From NCBI GenBank assembly GCA_003415625.1, contig PYIU01000006.1:3658001-3722000 (forward strand): a stretch of DNA of 64,000 bases. Direction: 5' to 3'. A program made the position numbers and the translations under genes. Source of the DNA: Aquanectria penicillioides (taxonomy: Eukaryota; Ascomycota; Sordariomycetes; Hypocreales; Nectriaceae). Shown one piece after another: positions 24,716 through 35,534 of the stretch (its first letter is position 1; each line of letters opens with the position of its first letter). The notes under the pieces are model-generated. The model ran no database searches and had not been told where the DNA came from. It was given only the letters and a program-made list of their open reading frames with translations.

Positions 24716-25979
24716 TGCAGCCTCTTGCTGACGCAATACTGCAAGGCTGGAAGCCTTGTTCGAGCTCTTTTACCTAGGTAGCGGACGTAAACGTCTTTCT
24801 GTCGGTGACGTTGATGTGGGAGGCCTATCTGAACATCACCAGATACGCGCAACTGGTGACGCGGGGGCAGAGACCGAAGATAGCTGAGCTGAGCTGAGTT
24901 GACTCAGTTGAGTTAGCCCATCGGCAACTCGGAACCTCACGTGATGGTTTGCTGTGCCAGGGTCAGGCCAAAATACGAAAATACTATGCATGGTGGCGGA
25001 AAGCTGGGGCCTGATGGCAATCCTTGGATGTTGTGGGCAAAAGGTTATCTTTGTTAAGCGTCTTATAGTCACTCCGTGAGGCTTCAATGATGCAACAGGT
25101 GGATTCTCCCTGCCAAGCCCTTCTATAGTGGCGGGGTTCCTCTTGGCAAAGAGCGAGGCGTTCTCCTTAGAACTGACTTCAACGTGACTGGCTCCCTGCT
25201 CGACGCGGTCAGCAAGCTGGGATGTCCCCTCATTGTTCCCATGGCCTTTACCGACGCCGCGGCTGGCCTATAGCGTTCGCGGATCGGAGAGTCGCTGATC
25301 GGAGTCACGGACCGGACCAAGTTATGCCGCGAACGGAGTTTCGGGACAACACCACAAACAGGCATCTGGGAACCGGCAGACGCCGTGAATGGCCGATCCA
25401 GGCTTTTGACAGACTTGGCGCCCGAATTCACCTTGCTCCGCCTACGTCTTCGTCACTGGGTTCTATATTCGTATGCGTGCAGAGGCGCCTCGGGCTTGTT
25501 GGTCATCTCGGACGCGTGAGATGGGAATCTCGAAGACCCCGTCAGCGATTATGCTTGTGGACAAAACCCCTGCGTCCATCGTCGACATCCCTGCGAGATC
25601 GCGGCAAACCCAACCGCCGACTGTCCGTGTGTAAAACTCCGTGCCTTGCTCGACATCATGTGTCGTACAGGCTTTCCCGAGGTCTTCGTCAACACTAGGC
25701 AGATGGTCTGATACCCGTGCCATTATGCGGAACGAAATTACCGGACGGCCAATTTTTGTTGAATGTTGGGTATCCTGTACATTATATTAGCCAGCGGCGC
25801 ATCCCCATGAACAAGCCGTCTGTTTCCCTGTCAAGATCGATCTACATCCGTCGCATCAAGCGATCCCATCTTCAATCGAAAACTCCGGCCTTGGCGTGTC
25901 TCTCACGACCAAGACACGCTCGACGAGCCCAATAAAAGCGTGGTGAAGCAAATTTGTCCAAGTTCTCGTCACCAGCACC
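24716..25979. other. divergent intergenic region (kinase-ENTH / DUF3112-like gene)
   Basis: Bidirectional promoter region of about 1.26 kb. It has a short tandem AGCTG/AGTTG run near 24880-24915. Open frames at 25123-25723 lack motifs and I do not call them. Confidence 0.5.
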
Positions 25980-27052
25980 ATGTCGTCGCAGTCCGCCCAG
26001 GGTCTGGGCACCACGTCCATCTATGCATCGGTACGCGCCTTTCGTCCGAGTGAAGATATTCGCGGCTGCTAACCTCTCGAAAGGGGCCTCCGTACACTCC
26101 CATGTTCGCCTACCTTGGTGGCTATCCAAGCGTCACTGTTGACGATCCTCTCGGCGCCGTCATTATCGCTCTGTTTTCCGTCGTTGCCATCGCCAACTTG
26201 GTAATTTGTTGGCGCAACTTCTTTCGCTCTCACCACTTCTTTTTGTCAATATTCCTCGCCATCTTCTGTTTCGCCCGCATTATTGCCATCGCGTTGCGCA
26301 TCGCCTGGGCCTCACAACACCATAACGTCAAGCTCATCATCGCTGCCCAGGTCTTCCTCAACGCCGGTGTCGTCATGCTCTACGTGATGAACATGGTTCT
26401 GGCACAACGGCTCATGCGTGCCTACCATCCGCACTTTGGTTGGAAAATGCCGACGACGATTGCCTTCAAGATAACTTACGCCAGCATCACGGCCGACATC
26501 GCCATGGTCATCGCAGTGCTCGTTTACAGCTTTTACACCCGAGATGTCGATACCCTCTACAAGCTTCGCGATGTTCAGAGAGCAGGCATTACATACCTTG
26601 CTGTCATATCCTTCTTACCGATACCTATCATCGCCTTCAGTGTCCTCATCCCAAGCAAGGGGCCCGTTGACAGATTCGGAAAAGGAAGTATGCAGACCAA
26701 GGTGATTCTAGTCATCTGCACATCAGCACTGATGGTGGCCGGTGCCGCCTTTCGTGCTGGCATCGCCCTCGAAAAGGCTCGTCTAGCCACAAATCCAGCT
26801 TGGTATCACCACAAGGCGTGTTTCTACGTATTCACTTACTTGATCGAGCTTATTGTCATCTTCTCGTACACGCTGCTCAGATTCGACCTTCGCTTTCACA
26901 TTCCAAATGGCAGCAGCGGCCCCGGTCATTACTCATCGGGTACTACTACCCCTCAAAATCGTCTTTCTGGCATCACTATTAGCCCACAGGCATTATGTGA
27001 TGGTGATCAATCTCAACCCTCAGATCCGGAAGCAAATCAGGAAAAGGTATGA
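25980..27052 (+). CDS. seven-transmembrane DUF3112-like membrane protein
   Basis: Two exons: 25980-26030 and 26084-27052, giving 339 residues; the 53-nt intron has branch point GCTAAC. After a short N-terminus (MSSQSAQGLGTTSIYAS) the sequence GPPYTPMFAYLGGYPS leads into seven hydrophobic helices, ending with FYVFTYLIELIVIFSYTLLRFDLRF and a hydrophilic tail. This matches a fungal integral membrane family of unknown function (DUF3112). Some annotations describe members as GPCR-like, but I see no G-protein coupling motif that proves it. Location is probably plasma membrane or endomembrane. The start was picked because exon 1 joins in phase and the long frame has no earlier good ATG. Confidence 0.8.
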
Positions 27053-27392
27053 CAAGTGGGGAGGATATGTGTTGTTAGTAGTGAATATATGGGCACTAGT
27101 TATAGAAAACTTGATATTTATTAGCAAAGGAGTTCTGGTGACACATCAGTCTTATTCACATGAGACATTCAATATATGCTTTCGAGTATTTGTTCTTGGT
27201 TCCCGCACTACCACCGCCGTGATTGTTGAAGTATTACTACTGCGAAGCCCCTCTCATCGTCATGTAGTCACCTTTTCCCGAAATATTCGGTCCGCGAGAT
27301 TTGTAATTAATTATTATCAGTTCTCTTACTCTCTACTGTAAAACAGGGGGCATGCTGTTGAGCCGCAACTGGCAGTAAATGTTCCAACCATC
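27053..27392. other. convergent intergenic region
   Basis: AT-rich spacer between the convergent DUF3112-like gene and MFS gene. Nothing recognised. Confidence 0.5.
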
Positions 27393-29162
27393 TTAAAGCA
27401 TATATTGGGACCCCCGATGCTCCTTATCTGTGAGGTCATCATCCATAATTTCCTCTCTGCCCACCTGTTGGCCACCTTGACTTTCAGAACCACGGCTCTT
27501 ATTTTGCCAAGAGCAGTACAGTGCCAGTAGAATAAGCATTAGCGCCGCAATTGCAAAACCACAAACACCTGCGATCAGACCAGACTATCCATTCTGTCAG
27601 TGGTTTGACTGAAATAACGAATTAAGGGATACTTACGCGATATCCAGGGGCCTCTGAAGTAATGAAGAATTGAGGTCCAGCGATGTTTCCGACACAGTAG
27701 GCGACAAAAATCAGGGCCATGACTACAGCTCGCTTGGTGAAGCCAGCAACATTGGACGTAACCATAGAAAGTGACAGTGGAAGACTCGCAACATAAGCGA
27801 CAGTCATGCAGAAACCTGCTAGTCGAGATTCCTTTCGGGAGTGATCAATGGCAAACATCATGACCGTTCCAATAACACTATGTAACATGAGCAGAGTGCT
27901 CATAGACGAGAGATTGAACCAACTCACCTCATAAGAACCATGAAAATCATGGTAGCCAATCTACCATTCTTCAAATAGGTAGCCATACCAGCTCCAAACA
28001 AAATCCAGAAGATCTGGGCACATGCGACGGGAATCTGGAGGATGAGTGTCTTGTACGTGTCGTAGCCGAACCCGCTAATTACGAGAGAACCGAAGCTTGT
28101 CAAACCGCCGTTTGGAATGTTCATGCTAAAGGTGTAAATGACAAGAAGGTATGTCTGGGGGTCGCGAAAAGCCTCAGCAACCTGATGCATCTTGTAGTTG
28201 TTCGTCTTCTTGCTGGCGCTAGTCTGCAGCCGGCGCACGGCGATGATGCGTTCCTCGGGCGTGAGAAATTTGCATGTTGCAGGGTCGTTGGGCAAGAAAG
28301 CAAGCATGACTAGACCCCAGAGAATTGTGCAGCCGCCGAAGAGGAGAAACAGAATCTTGACAGAGTTAGCAGCTCATAACTCTCAAGCTCGTGAAAGAAT
28401 GTTTGCTTATTACCTTCCACTGCTCGAAGCCAGTGTTAATGTGCGCAACCCCGTAGCCGATGAGACCTCCAATTACACCAGCAAATGCATTGCCAACAAA
28501 CCAGAAGGACTGGCGGATAGGCTGCTCAGAGCGCTTGTAGAAGCTTCCAATGAGAATTGCAAAGGCTGGAGCAACCGTCGCCTCAGTCAGACCCAGGAAG
28601 AACCTGACTGTCGCAATGCCTGCAAAACTAGAGCAGGCCGCATGCACCATGATGACGGCGGCCCAGAGAATACTATTATCCAGTCAGCCTGGGCCTCTCG
28701 ATGCTAGGTGGCACACTTACAAAGTTGTGGAGACGTAGTATCCAATTGGGAACTTGACAATCAGATAAGATGTCGGATAGCTCATCAGCAGATAGCCGAA
28801 ATAAAAAATCGAAGATGCCCATGAGTATTCCGTGCCTTTGAGCTTCCATTATCTGGTTAACAGCAATCCCAATCTCAACTCAATTTTCCACTTACCAAGT
28901 CCTGTCTGATACTAAGAAGTGTCGAGTAATTCAGAGACGTCTTGTCCAAGAATTGCAACATGTAGCAGGCACAAAGAAGAGGGATCAAACTGCGATGCAA
29001 ATTAGCACAACTCACTGACAATCTCAAGTCATTCATCACTTACAGTCGATCCAACTTCCAGGGGACTTTACGATCGGCCTGAGGGTCCACGGGCTCGTGC
29101 GTCGCCATCTGAGGCTTTGCCTCCTCAGACTCCCGAGCATCTTTGGCATCTTGCATCTCCAT
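27393..29162 (-). CDS. MFS transporter, ACS/Dal5-like
   Basis: Seven exons on the minus strand: 29162-29044, 28989-28896, 28842-28721, 28672-28414, 28355-27928, 27877-27637, 27584-27393, giving 484 residues. N-terminal KVPWKLDRLLIPLL and QFLDKTSLNYSTL are the family's first helix; KGTEYSWASSIFYFGYL, RFFLGLTEATVAPAF and PNGGLTSFGSLVISGFGYD follow in the usual order. The last exon encodes the twelfth helix and the tail DLTDKEHRGSQYML, matching the family's DxTDxEN-FRY end. Start MEMQDAKD is the first ATG of the frame. Expected role is proton-coupled uptake of a small anionic or amide compound. It lies next to a dead regulator and an M20 amidohydrolase, suggesting a shared catabolic task. The 28843-28895 intron acceptor (AAG) is the least certain border. 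Confidence 0.88.
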
Positions 29163-29503
29163 TCTGGCGGATTATTGTGATCAACTTGGACAGGAAAGGC
29201 AGGTGATGGGATTCTTGCGCAAGAGTGTGAAATTGGCGTTGACGACAAGGTCCCGTCCAGGAGTTATAAAGTCTGTTGTGGCACTCCATGTGCCATCTAT
29301 ATGGCCTCCGAATACCTGGGCTTTCTCTTGCTCCCCTGCTGATGGCGTTGAGATAACAATGGAAAATGATATCTCACCCCTGCGTCTAAACCAGACCAGC
29401 AAGGCACTTCACCTGATAAGTGTGCAGAGTTAGCCGATTGCCGAAGTATTATGGGTCTGTCTCGGCTGCCACCAGGCAGCGCCAAACGCCTCTTTGCCTT
29501 CGC
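29163..29503. other. intergenic region between MFS gene and regulator pseudogene
   Basis: 341 bp upstream of the MFS start and downstream of the pseudogene stop. Nothing recognised. Confidence 0.5.
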
Positions 29504-30846
29504 CTAATGGATGACGAATGGATCGAACTCTGGCCGAGTCCGGATCCAGCATCGAAAATCTACCTTGTCGTTTGCCGAGCGCTGGTGCTGGACCACGGCG
29601 CCAAGGAGGTGGTGCGCCCTGCGGTAGCTGACGCCGAACTCACACAGTTTTGCGTATCTCTCCAGGATCCAGTTTTGATAAACGGGGTCCGAGGTCTCTG
29701 CGCACGCGATGAAAAGCGGCCAGGACAACCTGCACATGGCGTTTGCCTGCTCCGTCTCATGCACGATTGTGGCTATTCGCATGATTTCTGACAGGCAGTG
29801 GCTTGCTTCCGCAGGTAGATCCCCGTCCGCGGTAGAGCAAGATACTCGATAAAAGTCCATCTGCGCCGCGTAGAAGAATGGCACGATGAAGCGGAGATTG
29901 AGGATGATCTCGCTGCCCTGGGGTGTCCAAGCCGAAGCCAATCCTAGGAGCGCGTTATACTTCTACTCGGCAGTCAGTCACAACTATTTGACAACAAAAA
30001 GTTTGAAACCATACATCTGTCAACTCTGCGATTTTAGCAGCAATAGCATTGGCTAATTGATGGTTTTCCAATTGATCCCTGAGTCTCCAACAGTAGAGTG
30101 AGACCTGGTAACGTAGTATGTGTGCCTCGTGGTACAGATCGAATGCAGGTCTGTTCTGCAGACCATCGAGAGCTTCGTTTGCGGGGTACTCTTCACCCCA
30201 TATTTCCTTGCCCACCTATCTGGAAGCCGAGAAGATGGAGTCTATGGACCCCGGGTAGCGGTTGAGGAACGTGGCCATGACAGAGCCGCCGAGGTCCCAT
30301 GGGGAGGCCAATGCATCCATGTAGGCCATGAAGAGACCTAAGCGGTTCAAGACATTGCTATAACGAGAGGGAATGTCTGAGAGCCCAATGCTGCTCCCCG
30401 GGCTTACTGTTGTGGTTTGCGGCGAGCCAATGGCAGATCTGTCGTAGAATCGCTCTAGGCCCGGAATCAATTGGTCTCCATATGTCATGACTGCGGTGTT
30501 GTAGGCTTCAAGATGCCTCGTGACGTCTTCCGCCTGCTCTCCATGTCTAAGCTCAAATTGGATCACCAAGAACAACGTGCCGAGGAGAGTCAACGGGTCA
30601 TACTGCTTAGAGCTGACCAGACCAGCAAAATCTCGCAGGCCGGTCTGGTAGTGCTCCAGCGATTGAAACCTAATCGCGCCTAGCTCGCGTGCATCTGTGA
30701 CAAGCTGGCCGAACTTCATCGCACTTGACTTTCCGCTCTCAACATGTCCAACAACCTACAGATTGATGTTAGCTCAAAGTGTCATGTTTCCGAACATGTC
30801 CCATACCGTTTTTGGAACGCGGGGCGCTCCGGCCGCGATTCATCAT
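29504..30846 (-). pseudogene. Zn2Cys6 transcription factor, pseudogene with nonsense codons and a gap after the zinc cluster
   Basis: Minus strand. Exon 1 (30846-30807) reads MMNRGRSAPRSKN and joins through a normal GTATGG..TGTAG intron to exon 2 starting at 30755. The cluster then reads GCWTC-stop-ERKVKCDEVRPACHRC, so a complete Zn2Cys6 pattern is visible but has TGA at 30739-30741 where Arg (CGA) is expected. A TAG follows at 30670-30672, right after the cluster. The helical regulatory domain resumes at once in another frame (FQSLEHYQTGLRDFAG), implying loss of the usual linker. A third lesion is an in-frame TAG at 30216-30218 between IFSASR and VGKEIWGEEY. A good intron 29963-30014 joins the rest to the stop at 29504. 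The stops are consistent with C-to-T changes. An automated call would probably start at an internal Met and miss the finger. Confidence 0.75.
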
Positions 30847-31229
30847 CGACAATGGGAATTTATCCGTCAGAGAATCAGTAGCGGCTCAATGGGACCATGG
30901 ACTCGGCTGTTCGGCGAGAGGCGAATAGATTGGCTGTTTATGTAGGTGACGAAGCGCAAACTGGAGTGGCCTCGGCAATCGGCACCCCGCCCTTATCAGC
31001 TAATGTACTAATCCAACGAATCGTTAGCCCAGGTAGTTCGATGATGCGCTCTATTATTCAGTGGGAACGGTTGATGAGAAGTGGGACGTAGGAGAGATTC
31101 CGGAAGGATGCTAAGCAGGATGTAGACATGTATCCGCCTGGCTGACCCACGACAGATAGTAGCTTGTGTTGTGCAATAAATACCCTTGGCTGCTGCACTA
31201 GTTGTCGAGCATCTCCAATCAACGCGAAG
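30847..31229. other. divergent promoter region (regulator pseudogene / M20 gene)
   Basis: 383 bp between divergent genes, with AATAAATA near 31174 ahead of the M20 start. No gene seen. Confidence 0.45.
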
Positions 31230-32655
31230 ATGACTGTGGTTGAGATTATCAAAGACACTTCTGCACAAGCAGTGAGCAGTATCGATGGTGTTGATGAATT
31301 GCCAAACTACTATGTCAATAAGTCCATTGCCGATGTCATGGATCAGATTCGGGCATTGAATACAACGGCATACCCCAAGGCTTTCATCGTCAGGATTAAA
31401 CTGACCAACCCTCGGCTAGATACACGACAACCCAGAGTTATGTTACGAGGAGGTCATTGCACATGACATAATTGTTGAATTTTTAAAATCTGAAGGGCAC
31501 CGGGTAGTGGAACACGCCTATGGAACCAAGACCAGCTTTGAAAGCTCCTTCACCCAGGGAACTGGAGGCCGAGAGGTGGTTTTCAACGCCGAGTACGATG
31601 CGCTACCCAACATTGGCCATGCCTGCGGGCACAACTTGATTGCGACCAGCGCCATCGTTGCATACGTGGGATTGTGTGCAGCATTAAAAGGAACCGGAAA
31701 GCCGGGACGAGTACGACTGTTGGGAACGCCTGCGGAGGAGGGCGGAGCTGGAAAGTGCAAGCTTTTGGACGCTGGGGCGTACAGTGGTGCCGACGTTTGT
31801 TTGATGGCTCATCCCGGCCCTGAAAACATCCACGGTCTCGGTTGCACTGGAACTGCGGGTTACCGAACTATCGCTCGAACAGCCGTTGTGGCAAACTTCC
31901 ACGGAAAGCCGGCTCATGCAGGAGGCAATCCTTGGGACGGCATCAACGCCCTCGACGCGATGGCTGCATCCTACAACAGTGTTTCCATGCTACGGCAGCA
32001 AATTCGACCTGAACAGAGGATTCATATATGTTTCCAAGAAGTACCGGTATGTTTTATTGTCCTCTATCGAAGTTCTAGTTCTAATATTCCCTTACACAGC
32101 GGGTCGGAAATGTGATACCTACTTATGCCCGCGTGCAATTCGCCACGAGGAGCCCAACATATAGAGACTCCAAGAAGTTGCAAGGCCGCATAGTCGACTG
32201 TCTTGAGGGAGCTGCTCTCGCGACAGGGTGCAAGATGGACTACGAAAAGTATGCTGTCCCAGCCGTGAATTGCAGTCGCAAGACAGGTTGCTAACCTGGC
32301 ACCGTACCTCGATTCCCGTATGAACCGCACGCTCAATAGAAGATATGTCCAAAACATGGAAACATACAGAGAAAGGATTCAGTGTGAGGCTCAGACCGTC
32401 ATGGGCGCAAGCACAGACATGGGCAACGTCAGCTACGCGCTCCCCGGCCTTCACGCATTCTTCGGCATCCCCTGCCCCGACGACGTGAGCGGCCACCACC
32501 CAAGCTTCACGCACGCCGCTGGAACGACGGCAGCCTTTGAGAGCGCTGTGAGATGCGGCAAGGGTCTGGCGTTGACTGGCTGGGACGTTATTGCCAACGA
32601 GGAGGTTATGCAAAGCATTCGTAGGGATTTTGAAGAGGACTCGAAATTGCGTTGA
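31230..32655 (+). CDS. M20 family metallo-amidohydrolase (peptidase M20 domain-containing 2-like), with irregular splice site and possible frameshift
   Basis: Exons 31230-31367, 31420-32046 and 32100 to 32655. The family hydrolyses amide or peptide bonds of small N-acyl compounds with one or two metal ions. Visible motifs are IHDNPEL, NAEYDALPNIGHACGHN (metal His and Asp), LLGTPAEEGG (catalytic Glu pair), AHPGPENIHG, FHGKPAHAG (dimerisation domain) and FTHAAGTTAAFESAV near the end. Two oddities are seen. Intron 1 (31368-31419, 52 nt, branch CTGAC) would start with GC instead of GT. In exon 3 the frame changes between about 32248 and 32290: either one extra base near AATTGC (32268-32271) or a 34-nt intron 32249-32282, which restores the frame and gives 428 residues. 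The downstream frame (NLAPYLDSRMNRTLNRRYV) is clearly coding. Neighbouring MFS permease and dead regulator suggest a catabolic cluster. Confidence 0.7.
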
Positions 32656-33875
32656 GACCTTGTCGTCAATTTAAATTAACTCATCGCATAGGCGTGTTCA
32701 GGGTCAGAGAAGGAAAGACTACATAGGGCATGGGCAAAATCATCATGAATAGGTAGTCACATATCTGTACCAAAATAGTTTACGATAGAACGGCGCCGTG
32801 ATGCGCCAGGAGATTTTCATTTTGTTCGAAGACAATGGCAAAATCTGTCGGTTCTCGCATTTATTTCATCTCGGAAAATTCGCAACTTGGCCTCGCGGCT
32901 GGCGTTGGTGATAGCACGGTCGGCCCAACGAACATAGGGAAGACACCTCCAACAAGACCGAAACCGAAATCTCCAGGTGTCAAATGTAGCTCCATAAACC
33001 CAGCGATAGGCCATGCCAAGATGACAATCTTATCGCCTTATCACGCTCCCGTCTGCCATCTGCGCCCGTGGAGCCAACGGCTTCGGCTTGGTGTGGTTGA
33101 ATCGCCTGCCGGTAGTGACGCCACCGCCCTAAAAGGTCGATATATTATCGATATCTGTCCTTGATAGCCCAATCATCGTCACACCACCATCTTCTTTTGT
33201 CTTGTCAAATATCGACTCCCGACCTCTCATCTGCTCGACGGAAAACCTCACGTCCAAATACCTGCGCTCGCTCAGACTTGCCCGATCATATACGAGCTAC
33301 TATCACATCAATCGTGCGGGGTTGCTCCTCAGATAAAGGCCAGGCATGGGCCTATAGTCGACTGATTTCGCCTAGCTTTATCTCCAAGATAACCGCGGTC
33401 CCGAAATCAACCTCCGAAATGCTGATCGTCCTATCGTCGGAGCTTGAATCTGGCCTCCGATCAGAGGCAATAGTATCTCGACGTTGGTTCATCTGGTCCA
33501 AGCTGGGCCTGGCCTATTCGCGAACTTCAGGGGCATACGCGGACCCCGCGCGACCCAGCGCTCCTCGATCCATAATTCTTCTCCACGAGCGCTGGGAAAC
33601 GCTGTGAGATCCCATCTGCTGGTTCTGATATGCCCCGGAATCGTCCTTGTCTCGCGTGCGCTGTTGAACCCTGGCCGAGAGACCCGCCGACAGGCAGTTT
33701 GATAAGGCACATCCCCCATAGTATGGCCTCTAATTATTCTGCTTAAATACCCTACGTGAGGGCTCGTGTCTTTTTTTTTTCTGCTCTTGTTTTTCTCTGC
33801 CCGCGGTGTTCCCATGAATACAGCGTCGCATCGAACCCTTTCCCCCAGTGTCCAGCAGAACTGCTAATCGCCACA
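32656..33875. other. intergenic region before MFS gene
   Basis: About 1.2 kb, with a T-run at 33770-33780 and no supported exon. The open frame at 33161-33607 has no recognisable motif. Confidence 0.5.
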
Positions 33876-35534
33876 ATGGACAACAAAGTCGACGTCAAGG
33901 ATGGTGCGGACCTCGAGAAAATCGACACCAGCAACCTCAAGCAGGGCTCCATTGCGCCCGGCGAAATCGACGCGGTCGACGCGGCCGAGGTGTTCCTGCG
34001 AGAGAACAACTTCAGCAACGAGTATCTGCAAGAGCTGCTCGAGGACAAGGAGAGGAACCGTCGCCTCGTGCGCAAGATTGACTTGATCGTTCTGCCGCTC
34101 TTAGCCGGCACATACGTGCTGCAATACATTGATAAGCAGGCCATGTCGTACGCTGCCGTGTTTGATCTCTTCACTAGCACCGGCATCACGCAGGATCAAT
34201 ATTCCTGGTTTGCTTCAATCTTCTACCTGGCGTACCTGGGCGCCGAGTATCCCTGGGTCTATCTTGCGCAGAAGACGCGCATGGGCCTGGTGGTGTCGGG
34301 ATGTGTCCTGGCCTGGGGTTCAGTTCTCATGATCACGGCTTCGTGCAGCAATTTCGGAGGCTTGGCCGCCTGTCGATTCCTGTTGGGTGTCTTTGAGGCC
34401 CCCATCACCACCTGCTTTATGATGGTTGTTTCTATGTGGTGAGTACACGCGATTTCCGCAATGCGAGTTTTATAATCCAACGTAGTTTTACAGGTACATC
34501 CGATCGGAACAGCCCTTCAGAGCCGGCATCTTCTACTGCTGCAACGGATTTGGATCCATGATTGGTGGCCTTCTCAGCTACGGCATTGGCCAAATCGACA
34601 CATTCCCTGTCTGGAAGGCTGTTTTCCTGACCTGCGGTGGAATCACCGTTCTCTGGTCCATTGTCCTGCTCATGTTCCTCCCCGACAGCATCATGAGTGC
34701 CAAGAACTTCAGCCTCGAGGAGAAGGCACTCTTGGTCGGCCGTGCGAAACTCGCCCAAACTGGTGTGCTCAACAAGTCCATCAAGTGGTACCAAATCAAA
34801 GAGGCATTCCTGGATCCCCAGGTGTGGCTGTTGACCCTGTTCATGCTCCTGAACGAAGTCATCAACGGCGGCATTGCAAACTTTGGCAAGCTCATTATCA
34901 AGGGACTTGTCACTGACCCGCTTCTGACCACTGCGCTGGGGATTCCTCAGGGTGCTTTCCAGGTCTTCTGGATTCTCTCGGGGACTTTCCTCGCTTCAAA
35001 GTTCTCCAACTCTCGTACCACTATCATGACGCTCTACCTGATTCCCACCGTCATCGGAACTTGCCTGATGTGGAAGCTGGACCGAAAGCACTACAAGATT
35101 GGTGTGCTCTTCGGATACTACATTGTTGGATCCTTCGTCGCTTCCCTGGTCCTTGCTCTTCAGATGCCCGCTACAAACTTGGGCGGCTACACCAAGCGAA
35201 TCACTGCCTCCGCCATTGTTTTCACAGCCTACTGCGCTGGTAACGTTATTGGGCCTCACGCGTTCCTTGCATCTGAGTCGCCCCTGTACCAAACCGGCTG
35301 CATCGTTATTCTGGCTTGCTCTGCCACTCAAATGGTTGTAGCCATGTGCCTGCGTGCCCTTTTGGTTGCTCGCAACAAGCGACGAGATGAGGCGGCGGCC
35401 CAGGTTGGCTTCAATGCTGACCTGCCCGAGACGGCCGTTGATCTGACTGATTTCGAGGTAAGGTTCTCTACAAGTCCCAAATTATTGTCACGTCTAATAT
35501 TTTCTAGAATCCTCACTTCAGATATGTTCTCTAA
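33876..35534 (+). CDS. MFS transporter, ACS/Dal5-like
   Basis: Three exons: 33876-34438, 34494-35457, 35508-35534, giving 517 residues. The last exon is only nine codons including stop and supplies the family tail DLTDFENPHFRYVL. A naive reading through the intron would replace that tail with about 50 unrelated residues. Family markers include ERNRRLVRKIDLIVLPLL, QYIDKQAMSYAAV, RFLLGVFEAPITTCF, FYCCNGFGSMIGGLLSYGIG and YTKRITASAIVFTAYCAGNVIGP. The start has a strong context (CACAATGG). The substrate is unknown; uptake of a small carboxylate or amide at the plasma membrane is expected. Confidence 0.92.

Noticed and set aside
25222..25698. 158-codon plus-strand frame between divergent genes
   Set aside because: Arg/Ser-rich with no recognisable motif and an overlapping open frame on the other strand; treated as chance.
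33161..33607. 148-codon plus-strand frame upstream of the MFS gene
   Set aside because: No domain, no good start context; lies in the promoter region.
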